Under the pieces are notes generated by a model that worked only from the letters and a program-made list of their open reading frames with translations, was not told the DNA's origin and did no database searches. Below are positions 1 through 7,348 of a DNA stretch of 13,883 bases, one piece after another. The stretch spans positions 1-13,883 of the forward strand of contig CALBDW010000119.1 in the NCBI GenBank assembly GCA_937927435.1, read 5' to 3'. This DNA comes from an uncultured Bdellovibrionales bacterium (GTDB lineage Bacteria; Bdellovibrionota; Bdellovibrionia; Bdellovibrionales; JAMPXM01). How positions within the stretch are numbered: position 1 is the first letter of the stretch; every line of letters starts with the position of its first letter. The translations under genes and the position numbers were made by a program.

Positions 1-38
1 ACTTCTTACTCATGAATTTTGACCAGTTGCGATATCCA

Positions 39-2267
39 CTAATCCGAGAAGAGCCGGTCCTCGGACAAAGGAACCGGGATGAGATAAATCTGTCTATCCC
101 GCGTGACTAAAAAGCCACTTTGATACGACCGGATGTCTTCGTTGTATTTGATCAGCGACTTTTGAAAAGCTTCGTTCAACGCTTGTCGTTCTTTCGCCGT
201 CAGCGAAACGCCCCGGGCGCGGCCGACGATAAGATTTACTTGTCCCGAGTTGGCGGTGGTCGTCTGCATGTCGAGCCCGAAAACCAAGTTCTCGAGCTTT
301 CGCGGATCGATCTTGCCGTTCAATTCCTTGCGCAAGTTTTTCTCGATCAATTCGCCATGGCTTGCAATCTGCATCCGGGCGTGCGCTGGAACGTTCTCGC
401 CGAAGAAGGCAATCCGTAGCTTTTTGATCTCGGGGGTGTCGGCCATGCGGCTGACGATTTTCGCTTTTTCGTCCAAGCTCATGGCCCGCGAAGCCACTTG
501 CACGCAATCGTCGCCCGAACATCTTGTACCGGGCCCAGCAACTTCACGGATCTTGGCGAGCTTCTGACGGAATTCCTGGGTCACTCGTTCTTCACCGGCG
601 CGTGCGGCGGACTGGGCGGCTCGGAGGGAGGTCGTTCCAACAAGTCCGCGCGCAGTCGCGTGCAGGTTCTCTCCGCCCAATCCCGGAACATCCATGGATG
701 TTCCTCCGTGAATGGCGTTATCCAGACTGAGCACTTCGCGTTTCGCGATGAGAAGTGAGGGTGAGAACCTGTCGACTTCTGAAGCATAGCTCATGAGTTG
801 TGCAGCCTCTTTTGCCGAGAATTCGCTGACTTGATAGCTGTCGCGAACGAACCGCGCCAGTTCTTCTGGATCGGAGAATTTTCTGGTTAAGTCGAGCACC
901 TCTGGCTTGGGGACCAGCCCCTCCTCGTCCATTAGGCGTTTGAACTGTGGCGAGCTCGCGATCGCCTGACGTTGGGATTCGATCGAGCGCAGATAATCGG
1001 CGGCCATCGCGTCGACATCGGCGTTGTAGAGACCGGTTTCCTTCGAGCCGCGTGCCTCGCGGGCGCGGAAGGAAGCCTTTTCGAAATCCGTGTCCATCCC
1101 GCCTTTGAACCATTGCGCGGGGTCACCCGCCGCACTCGTGCTTTTCAAATTCAGCTTGCGCACTTCCCCGGCGAATTCGCGGTTGGCGGCCTTCAGCAAA
1201 TCGTCGATGTCTTTCGTTAACTGCGCGCGAATCTCCGCTGAAAGCGCCTTTCGCTCGGTCATCGCGATGTCTGTGGATTTGAAATCATTATAAACGGTGA
1301 ATTCGATATCCGGATATTTCCTCTTTAAGTCGTCGAGGCGCCTGAGCAAAATGGATTTGTGTAAATTAGTCAGCGCTGTGACAGTATCTTTGTCGCCGAC
1401 GACTGTGTTGAGCTTTTTCATCATCGTGTTTTCAACGACGACGAAATGAGTGTTCCCGTTCGCCGATTTTGCTTTCGAAATGAATGCGAGGTTTTCGCTT
1501 TCGCTTGAGAAAACCCGATCTTTGTAGTCCTTCACGAGGCGCACGACTTCGGGTGATTTCGAAGCGTTGGTCGCCGCCGAACCGGCTTTTTCTACTTTCG
1601 CGATTGCGCGCGCGGAGCGGCCGCCGGAGGTGGCGATTTTCGCGACAGATTTGGTGGCCGTTCCAACCGCACCCACCGGAATGAATAAACTGATCACCTC
1701 CGAGCAGATGGCCGTACTGACTTTGCGATCAAAGCAGGCGTCTTGGATAAGAAACTTATCAAGGGCGGACATCTTATCGAGCGGCGACTTGTTTTCTCGG
1801 CTATTGGCTTCGTTTGCGGGCGAGCCGCGGAGTTTAGGATCCAGCTCCGGCGGAAGCAGATCGAGCAGGCTGAGACAGTGCGGATGTTCGGACGCGATTG
1901 CATCGTACACTTTCCGGTGCGCAGCCAAGTCCCATTCTGCTCCCGGCGAGACCGCTTGCCGGCGGGCTGAGGAGAGAAACTGCGTGCATTCGCGGCGGGC
2001 CGCTTCGCGGTGGGCCTGACCCAAGCGTATCAGCTCCGTGAGAGAATAATGGGCGATTTCCTTATCGACTTGCTCGTCAGAAATCTCCCATTCGCCGTTC
2101 GGTTTCATCCGTTGGTAATGAATGAGTCCGCGCGCGAAGGTGCGTTTGCATTCAATGTTTCGCTCGCATTCGCGAAGGAAGCTTGATTTGGATGGTCCTG
2201 TACTTTCAAACCGGCGTTGTCCTTCGGCGTAATTTTGCCGCACTTCTTCCCAAAGGGCGCCGGCCAA
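39..2267 (-). CDS. Large orphan exported protein, main part (downstream of apparent frameshift)
   Basis: I do not recognise this 742-codon protein. The first available start is a TTG at 2267 with no good ribosome binding site. The frame is open back to a TAG at 2379-2381, and the stretch before the TTG reads like real protein (AAWETVTAIPHLAFQ), so the TTG is probably not the true start and this is the continuation of the signal-peptide ORF upstream (2105-2647). Visible features: eight cysteines, six within the first 200 residues and a closely spaced pair (RCSGDDC) near residue 590; a short hydrophobic stretch near residue 195 (ISLFIPVGAVG) that may be a membrane contact; then a long charged, mostly helical-looking region with a compact patch around residues 285-335 (ALTNLHKS, KYPDIEFTVYNDFKS). 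No catalytic motif of a known family is evident. With the upstream part it would be about 870 residues, exported and probably disulfide-bonded. Function unknown; that it is coding is near certain. Confidence 0.8.
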   Translation of the reverse strand: MAGALWEEVRQNYAEGQRRFESTGPSKSSFLRECERNIECKRTFARGLIHYQRMKPNGEWEISDEQVDKEIAHYSLTELIRLGQAHREAARRECTQFLSSARRQAVSPGAEWDLAAHRKVYDAIASEHPHCLSLLDLLPPELDPKLRGSPANEANSRENKSPLDKMSALDKFLIQDACFDRKVSTAICSEVISLFIPVGAVGTATKSVAKIATSGGRSARAIAKVEKAGSAATNASKSPEVVRLVKDYKDRVFSSESENLAFISKAKSANGNTHFVVVENTMMKKLNTVVGDKDTVTALTNLHKSILLRRLDDLKRKYPDIEFTVYNDFKSTDIAMTERKALSAEIRAQLTKDIDDLLKAANREFAGEVRKLNLKSTSAAGDPAQWFKGGMDTDFEKASFRAREARGSKETGLYNADVDAMAADYLRSIESQRQAIASSPQFKRLMDEEGLVPKPEVLDLTRKFSDPEELARFVRDSYQVSEFSAKEAAQLMSYASEVDRFSPSLLIAKREVLSLDNAIHGGTSMDVPGLGGENLHATARGLVGTTSLRAAQSAARAGEERVTQEFRQKLAKIREVAGPGTRCSGDDCVQVASRAMSLDEKAKIVSRMADTPEIKKLRIAFFGENVPAHARMQIASHGELIEKNLRKELNGKIDPRKLENLVFGLDMQTTTANSGQVNLIVGRARGVSLTAKERQALNEAFQKSLIKYNEDIRSYQSGFLVTRDRQIYLIPVPLSEDRLFSD

Positions 2268-2647
2268 CTGAAACGCGAGATGAGGGATGGCTGTGACGGT
2301 TTCCCAAGCAGCGCGCGGTAGACCCGCATGGTGAGCCAGCGGACGTCTTTCGCGATCAACGCCGAACGTCCTGTTATGCTATCGCGGAGTTTCTGGTCCG
2401 CCGCGATATTTTGGCAGCGGTTTCGCAGGCTTTTTCGTTCTCCGTCTTTTTCCTCTTTCGTGAAATCAGATTCGTTTTCGAGAAAGTAGGTGCAGACGTT
2501 CAGGCAGCTGGCGGTGAAGGCGTCTTCAGCTTGAGACTGCACGGGTAGAGGTTGGCAGTCGGCGTTTTGGTTTGTCGAACCGAAGGCGTTTATCGAAAAA
2601 AGAATGAGGAAAGCCAGCGCGGCCATCGAAAGTTGACGATAAATCAC
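2105..2647 (-). CDS. Signal-peptide-bearing 5' part of the large orphan protein, frame broken
   Basis: The ORF begins with a typical Sec signal peptide: a short basic start, the hydrophobic run AALAFLILFSINAF and a likely cleavage after AFG. I choose the GTG at 2647; an ATG at 2626 in the same frame is the alternative, and the longer in-frame extension to 2815 would put non-signal sequence in front. Four cysteines follow in the mature part (NADC, ASC, NVC, NRC). From about residue 90-110 the frame continues as a low-quality tail overlapping the 742-codon ORF by 163 bases, whereas the other frame reads more naturally from about 2340 on. Moving between frames needs a one-base backward shift, as if one base were missing between 2378 and about 2270; the GCGCGCGG tract at 2311-2318 is a likely place. 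I read both ORFs as one gene with a sequencing error or true frameshift. Confidence 0.6.
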   Translation of the reverse strand: MIYRQLSMAALAFLILFSINAFGSTNQNADCQPLPVQSQAEDAFTASCLNVCTYFLENESDFTKEEKDGERKSLRNRCQNIAADQKLRDSITGRSALIAKDVRWLTMRVYRALLGKPSQPSLISRFSWPAPFGKKCGKITPKDNAGLKVQDHPNQASFANASETLNANAPSRADSFITNG

Positions 2648-2728
2648 CTTTTTAACTCGGTTTTTTCGGCGATCTTCTTGAGAAATGCGGCGGCTCCTCA
2701 GCCAAAGTCGAAAAAATGTTTCGTTTTG

Positions 2729-2738
2729 AGACGCGTCT
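2729..2738. promoter_or_regulatory. 10-bp palindrome in divergent intergenic region
   Basis: AGACGCGTCT is a perfect palindrome lying between the start of the exported orphan (minus, 2647) and the PilZ-like gene (plus, 2793). A pair of looser inverted repeats, GTCGAAA at 2707-2713 and TTTCGAC at 2745-2751, flanks it but is not centred on the same point. This could be an operator for a dimeric regulator acting on both genes. A 10-bp palindrome can also occur by chance, so this is a weak call. Confidence 0.25.
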
Positions 2739-2792
2739 ATTAAGTTTCGACAAAGTGTTTGCGAAAATAAGGGATAATACGGAGAGAAAGGT

Positions 2793-3383
2793 ATGGGGGC
2801 CGCGAAAGTATTCAAACCGAGAAGTCCTCGATATAAGGCGTATCCCGATCGCTTTCCCGGTTACGTTCGGTATTTCGAATCCGGTGAGCTTGGGCAGCCT
2901 CGACCGGCGCAATTTGCCGACGTATCAGTGTCGGGGATGAAAGTGATTTCGCGGCATCCGACGAATGCCGAAGTCGGCGATCTCTTGACGCTAGAATTCA
3001 CCTTGCCTGGAGCGGCGCAATCGGTTGAGCGGACAGCGCAAGTCGTGCGAAAGATCGATGAATATGTTTTCGCCATTCGATTTATTCATCCCGATTCGAA
3101 AACCGGAATTCATGACCTTCAGAGTGCGATCGAGCAATATGTCGAGTTTGTAAAAAAGATGTTCCGCCTCGGGCCCTACATTCGTTTGGCGAACTGGGTT
3201 CGCGAGCATCGCCAAGGGTTATTGCTCTCGCTTATCGGTATGGTTTTGATCGGCGGCATCGGAGTATGGATCTACATGGGATCAGACGAGTACCATGGCC
3301 GGGGCCTCCGTGCTTGGGGAAAAAGCGTCCCGAAAGAATGGTTCATGGGCTACTATGAGAATCTTCTAAAGAAGTCAAAGTAA
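2793..3383 (+). CDS. PilZ-like domain protein with C-terminal transmembrane anchor
   Basis: A 196-residue protein. The first 115 or so residues resemble a PilZ domain, the cyclic-di-GMP receiver: an arginine-rich start (RSPRYKAYPDR, residues 10-20) followed about 20 residues later by DVSVSGMKV (43-51), which fits the D/NxSxxG half of the binding motif, and then beta-strand-like sequence. The arginine half is not the textbook RxxxR, so ligand binding is likely but not certain. Residues 146-167 form one transmembrane helix (LLLSLIGMVLIGGIGVWIYM), followed by a short basic tail ending in KKSK. The anchor near the C-terminus suggests the domain sits on the cytoplasmic face of the inner membrane. 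The start ATG has a GGAG at 2781-2784. The 3' end overlaps the stop of the convergent sugar kinase gene by 9 bases. Confidence 0.75.
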   Translation: MGAAKVFKPRSPRYKAYPDRFPGYVRYFESGELGQPRPAQFADVSVSGMKVISRHPTNAEVGDLLTLEFTLPGAAQSVERTAQVVRKIDEYVFAIRFIHPDSKTGIHDLQSAIEQYVEFVKKMFRLGPYIRLANWVREHRQGLLLSLIGMVLIGGIGVWIYMGSDEYHGRGLRAWGKSVPKEWFMGYYENLLKKSK

Positions 3384-4400
3384 GGGCATTCTCGGCAATC
3401 GGGCCGCGCCGATCACTCCAGCGCGGGCGCCTAATTTGGCGATCCGAACCGGAGCCAAGAACTCGGGGAACCGGCTCTTCATGATGGATTGGTAAAGTGA
3501 AACGGCATTGGGTAAGAAACAGTCGCGGACCGCGAGCATTCCCCCCGATATAATGATTTTCTCGAGGTGAAATCCTAACGATAGACTGCAAAAGAGACTT
3601 GCCAGCGCGTCCGAACTCTCTCTGAAGAGTTCGAGCGCCAGCGGGTCACCAGCACGCGCGGCTTCCGCAAGTTCGCCGGCATGGTCTCCTTTAAACCCGC
3701 GTTCTTTCGCACGGATCATAAGCCATTTGCCGGACGCCAAGCCTTCGGCGGTATGATACTCGTAATTCCTAGTTTCGCCCTGAAGGCCTCGGCAGTCGAC
3801 GAACATATGTCCCCATTCAGAACCCATTCCGCGGGATTGCGCCGGACGCCCGTTGAAGATGACCCCAGTCCCGATCCCGGTTCCGACGGTGACCACGACG
3901 TAGGTTTCGCAGCCCTTCGCGCTGCCGACCCATCCCTCACCCAAGGCTGCGGCGATGGCATCGTTTTGGAAAGATACCGGCGCTTTAATTTTTCTTTTGG
4001 CCAGCGCCTCGCTCAATAGCTTGACGAGCGGTACAACTTTCCAGCCGCGAATATTTGTTGGGTGATCCAAGGTTCCTTTCTCAATATTCATGGGGCCGGC
4101 CGACGCCAAGCCGACTCCGAGGAGCTTTTGCGTGCGGGGCGCTTTTTCGAGGACTTGAACCGCCGAATCGGCCATCGTTTCAACGACGTACTTGATATGC
4201 CGGCGGACCAGAGCGGGTGGAATTTGATCCTCCGGACCGAATGCAAGGAGTTCCCGCGGCACCGTCGGCAACTTGATCTCCGCCAAGATCCGCCCTGAAG
4301 CGTCCACCAAAGCCGTTGCCACTTTGGTTCCGCCAAGATCGATACCGATCGTGAGATGCTGGTTAAGCTGCAGAGAACGCTGACGAGCGGCCTGTACCAT
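3375..4400 (-). CDS. ROK-family sugar kinase (glucokinase-like) lacking the zinc-cysteine motif
   Basis: A 341-residue ROK protein, the family that phosphorylates glucose and related sugars with ATP in the cytoplasm; some members are repressors. The ATP phosphate loop DLGGTK is at 21-26, the catalytic aspartate is Asp147 in FQNDAIAAALGE, the second phosphate loop GTGIGTG is at 173-179 and the substrate region GSEWGHM at 193-199. There is no DNA-binding domain at the N-terminus, so an enzyme is more likely than a repressor. The usual ROK zinc cluster CxCGxxGCxE is missing: the matching stretch (202-219) contains only Cys203, although Glu214 may stand in for the sugar-contacting glutamate. Glucose is the default substrate guess, but N-acetyl sugars are equally possible. 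The ATG at 4400 has AAGGA at 4407-4411 and a TATAAT at 4424-4429. Alone on its strand. Confidence 0.88.
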   Translation of the reverse strand: MVQAARQRSLQLNQHLTIGIDLGGTKVATALVDASGRILAEIKLPTVPRELLAFGPEDQIPPALVRRHIKYVVETMADSAVQVLEKAPRTQKLLGVGLASAGPMNIEKGTLDHPTNIRGWKVVPLVKLLSEALAKRKIKAPVSFQNDAIAAALGEGWVGSAKGCETYVVVTVGTGIGTGVIFNGRPAQSRGMGSEWGHMFVDCRGLQGETRNYEYHTAEGLASGKWLMIRAKERGFKGDHAGELAEAARAGDPLALELFRESSDALASLFCSLSLGFHLEKIIISGGMLAVRDCFLPNAVSLYQSIMKSRFPEFLAPVRIAKLGARAGVIGAARLPRMPLL

Positions 4401-4423
4401 GGGCGATCCTTGAAAGTTCGCTA

Positions 4424-4429
4424 ATTATA
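4424..4429 (-). promoter_or_regulatory. -10 promoter element for the ROK kinase gene
   Basis: A perfect TATAAT on the minus strand, 24 bases before the kinase ATG. Transcription starting 6-7 bases downstream would give a leader of about 17 bases that still contains the AAGGA ribosome binding site. I see no good -35 hexamer at 16-18 bases spacing, so activator dependence or a divergent sigma preference is possible. Confidence 0.45.
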
Positions 4430-4448
4430 CTTGGCAATTCTGCAATGG

Positions 4449-4468
4449 ACCTTGCGGGTAAGCAAGGT
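4449..4468. promoter_or_regulatory. Perfect 7-bp inverted repeat, 6-base loop, in divergent gap
   Basis: ACCTTGC and GCAAGGT are exact inverted repeats separated by GGGTAA, in the 112-base gap between the ROK kinase (minus) and the dus-typA pair (plus). It lies just upstream of the kinase -10 box and 45 bases before the dus start, where an operator or a 5' leader hairpin could sit. No T-run follows it on either strand, so it is not a rho-independent terminator. Confidence 0.35.
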
Positions 4469-4512
4469 GATCGGCTAAAAGACCGTTTCGTTCGCGAATT
4501 GGGACCATTCGT

Positions 4513-5532
4513 ATGACCTTTGATCCCGTAGAGCACCTGAAAACGAATCCATTTGTGCTGGCGCCGATGGCCGGCATTACCGACTCATGCTTTCGCACGT
4601 TCATGCGTGAGCTCGGCTGCGGGGTCGTGATCAGCGAACTGGTTTCGGCGCACGGGATTGAGTACAAGAGTCATCGCACCCTCCAATTAATGAAGTTTGA
4701 GGAGTGTCAGCGTCCCGTCGGCATTCAGCTTTTTGGTGAAGATCCTGAATCATTGGCGCGTGCGGCCCAGGTGGTTGAGGAGGCCGGAGCGGATTTTGTC
4801 GATCTGAATTTCGGGTGCCCCGTCCCCAAAGTGGTCAAAAAGGGCGCTGGTTCCGCCATTCTCAAAGATCTTTTACAAGTGGAGAAAGTCTTCCGCGCGG
4901 TTAAGAGCGCGACACACTTACCGGTCACAGTCAAAATCAGGACCGGCTGGGACGAACAGAGTCGCAACGCCGATAAGGTCGCCGAAATCGCCTATAACGA
5001 AGGACTTTCTTGGGTCGCGATTCATGGGCGGACGCGCGCGGCCGGGTATTCCGGGTTGGCGGACTGGGACTATATCGCCGAGGTGAAGGCGAAGTCCCGC
5101 ATACCGATTTTAGGCAATGGGGACATCCATAACGCAGAGACTGCGGTGCGGCGGCTTCGGGAGAGTGGATGTGACGGAGTGATGATCGGCCGCGGCTGCC
5201 TCAAGAACCCCTGGATCTTCCGGGAGGCGCGCGAGCTTTATTTTGAGGGCTCGACGGCGCCGATCGAAAAGGATTTCGTCGGCCTTTTCCGGCGGATGCG
5301 GGAGGTCTTTGAGGGCAACGTCGACGCGAAGATTACGATGCTGCAAATGAAGAAGTTTGCGTCATGGTATTCTTCCGGTTATCCTGGCGCCTCGAATTTC
5401 CGGAAAGTCATTTTTCAAACCCGGACCCTGGATGAGGCCATGGACACCATCCTGGCTTTCTTCAGTGACCTGCGGTTCGTGCAGCAGGCGGATACCAGTC
5501 ATGAAGCGTTTTTAATGGGCGGCCATGGATAA
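4513..5532 (+). CDS. dusB: tRNA-dihydrouridine synthase, DusB type
   Basis: A 339-residue flavoenzyme that reduces specific uridines in the D-loop of tRNA using FMN and NADPH. Family landmarks occur in order: LAPMAGITD (16-24) at the start of the TIM barrel, DLNFGCPVPKVVKKGAGSA (97-115) with catalytic Cys102, KIRTGW, the HGRTR signature (about residue 175), NGDI and the FMN-phosphate loop IGRG. The helical C-terminal domain follows (KKFASWYSSGYPG). Length is slightly above that usual for DusB. The ATG at 4513 has only a weak ribosome binding site; no better start is visible because the barrel begins at once. The last 8 bases overlap typA, so the two are almost certainly co-transcribed and translationally coupled. 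Which Dus subfamily this is remains a judgement; DusB fits best. Confidence 0.9.
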   Translation: MTFDPVEHLKTNPFVLAPMAGITDSCFRTFMRELGCGVVISELVSAHGIEYKSHRTLQLMKFEECQRPVGIQLFGEDPESLARAAQVVEEAGADFVDLNFGCPVPKVVKKGAGSAILKDLLQVEKVFRAVKSATHLPVTVKIRTGWDEQSRNADKVAEIAYNEGLSWVAIHGRTRAAGYSGLADWDYIAEVKAKSRIPILGNGDIHNAETAVRRLRESGCDGVMIGRGCLKNPWIFREARELYFEGSTAPIEKDFVGLFRRMREVFEGNVDAKITMLQMKKFASWYSSGYPGASNFRKVIFQTRTLDEAMDTILAFFSDLRFVQQADTSHEAFLMGGHG

Positions 5533-7348
5533 CATTACTCCCGACAAAATTCGTAATATCGCGATCATTGCACACGTTGACCACGGAAAAACCACTCTAG
5601 TTGACCAGCTTTTACGGCAAAGCGGATTGTTCCGGTCGAACGAACAAGTCGTTGAGCGCGTAATGGATTCGCTGGAACTCGAACGCGAGCGCGGGATCAC
5701 GATCGCCGCGAAAAACGCTTCGTTCGTATATAACGGATACCGGATCAATATCGTCGATACTCCCGGGCACGCGGACTTCGGCGGCGAAGTCGAACGGGCG
5801 TTGACGATGGTCGACGGAGCCATTCTCCTGGTCGACGCGAGTGAAGGTCCGCTTCCGCAAACGCGCTTCGTCCTCAAAAAAGCCCTCGAACTGAATCTCA
5901 AGGTCATCGTTTGCATCAATAAGATCGACAGACCGGATGCGCGGATAAACGAAGTTTTGAACGAAGTTTTCGATCTCTTTATCGATCTCGATGCGACGGA
6001 GGAGCAGGCGGATTTTCCCGTTCTCTATACGGTCGGTCGAGACGGCTACGCGACGTTGGATCCGGAAGTCAAAACCGAAGACATGTCGCTGCTCTTCAAT
6101 TGGATCATCGAGAAATTCCCGGCCCCGCAGTTCGATGAAAAGGCTCCGTTGCAAATGACGATCGCGAACATCGATTACAACGAGTACGTCGGCCGTTTGG
6201 GTATCGGTCGCGTCCGCAACGGGGTTATCAAAGTTGGCGACGAAGTGATGCTCTTCCACGATAAAGACCGCACCCAAAAAGCCCGTGTCTCCGCGCTTTA
6301 TCGCTACGAGGGGATGAAACAGGTGCCCGTCGACCAAGTCGGGGCGGGCGATATCGCGATTCTCGCTGGTTTTGAAGAGATCAACATCGGTGACAGCGTT
6401 ACATCCCCGCTTGATCCGAAACCGCTTCCTCGCTTGCGGGTGGAAGAGCCCACTGTCGCGATCACGATGTCGGTGAACGATGGCCCGTTCGCGGGACTTG
6501 AAGGAAAACAAGTTACGTCGCGCAAGATCCTTGAACGACTTGAGCGGGAAATGCTTTACAACGTCGCGATCCGCGTGGAGCCCACCGAGACTCCGGAAAC
6601 ATTCAAGGTCTTCGGGCGCGGCGAACTTCAGCTCGCCGTTTTGATCGAAACCATGCGGCGTGAAGGTTTCGAGCTTGTCGTCGGCAAGCCTCAGGTCGTC
6701 TTCAAGACGGTCGACGGAGTGAGACACGAGCCGATGGAGCATGTTGTTGTTGACGTCGACGAGGAGTATGTCGGCGTGGTGACGGAAAAGCTTGGCCGCC
6801 GCAAGGGGATCATGACGAACATGAGTAATAAAGGCTCGGGCCGTGTCCGCATGGAGTTCACCATTCCCGCGCGGGGGCTCATCGGATACCGCTCGGAGTT
6901 TTTGACCGACACGCGGGGAACGGGCCTGTTGAACACGCAGTTCGCCGGGTACGAACCCTATAAGGGTGAGATCGTTCACCGCGTGAACGGAGCGATGATC
7001 GCCGACCGCCGAGGCGTCGCAACGGCGTACGCACTATGGTATCTCGAAGAGCGCGGGCGCCACTTCATCACTCCGGGAACGGAATGCTATGAGGGTATGA
7101 TCATCGGTGAGCATTCAAAGGACAATGACCTGATCGTGAACGTCAGCCGCGAGAAGAAGCTTACGAACGTGCGGGCGTCTGGCTCCGACGAAGCGATTAA
7201 ACTGACGCCGATCAAGCCGCTCACTCTGGAACAGGCGATGGAGTGGATCAACGACGACGAGTGTATCGAGGTGACTCCGAAGTCGATCCGAATCCGTTGC
7301 CGCGAGCTGGATCCCCATAAACGGAAACGTAAGGCTGCAGAAGGCTAA
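5525..7348 (+). CDS. typA: Ribosome-associated GTPase TypA/BipA
   Basis: A 607-residue translational GTPase, the length of the E. coli protein. It binds the ribosome like EF-G and is needed for 50S assembly and growth under stress or cold. The G1 loop AHVDHGKTT is at 16-24, the switch region ERERGITI at 53-60, G3 DTPGHADFGG at 78-87 and G4 NKID at 132-135; the histidine expected for GTP hydrolysis is His82. Beta-barrel domain II (around VGRLGIGRVRNG) and the EF-G-like domains follow, and the family-specific C-terminal domain is seen in RGLIGYRSEFLTDTRG and FITPGTECYEGM. The start ATG lies inside the end of dus, with only a weak GGGCGG upstream, which suggests coupled translation. The stop TAA interlocks with the stop of the convergent dipeptidase gene. 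No residue known to be essential is missing. Confidence 0.98.
   Translation: MDNITPDKIRNIAIIAHVDHGKTTLVDQLLRQSGLFRSNEQVVERVMDSLELERERGITIAAKNASFVYNGYRINIVDTPGHADFGGEVERALTMVDGAILLVDASEGPLPQTRFVLKKALELNLKVIVCINKIDRPDARINEVLNEVFDLFIDLDATEEQADFPVLYTVGRDGYATLDPEVKTEDMSLLFNWIIEKFPAPQFDEKAPLQMTIANIDYNEYVGRLGIGRVRNGVIKVGDEVMLFHDKDRTQKARVSALYRYEGMKQVPVDQVGAGDIAILAGFEEINIGDSVTSPLDPKPLPRLRVEEPTVAITMSVNDGPFAGLEGKQVTSRKILERLEREMLYNVAIRVEPTETPETFKVFGRGELQLAVLIETMRREGFELVVGKPQVVFKTVDGVRHEPMEHVVVDVDEEYVGVVTEKLGRRKGIMTNMSNKGSGRVRMEFTIPARGLIGYRSEFLTDTRGTGLLNTQFAGYEPYKGEIVHRVNGAMIADRRGVATAYALWYLEERGRHFITPGTECYEGMIIGEHSKDNDLIVNVSREKKLTNVRASGSDEAIKLTPIKPLTLEQAMEWINDDECIEVTPKSIRIRCRELDPHKRKRKAAEG

Noticed and set aside
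1..38. A possible minus-strand gene start, ATG at 13 (MSKK), after the stop of the 742-codon gene
   Set aside because: Only four codons are visible and there is no convincing ribosome binding site, so it cannot be supported.
718..1135. Overlapping minus-strand open frames, including a 131-codon one
   Set aside because: They lie in other frames of the 742-codon gene, are rich in Arg and Ser as shadow frames are, and have no ribosome binding sites.
2773..2778. GATAAT as a -10 box for the PilZ-like gene
   Set aside because: Transcription would start inside or after the GGAG ribosome binding site at 2781-2784, and no -35 element lies 16-18 bases upstream.
5612..6979. A 455-codon open frame on the minus strand
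   Set aside because: It lies wholly antisense to typA, whose protein matches its family end to end; long shadow frames are common opposite genes with GC-rich third positions, and the translation resembles no protein.
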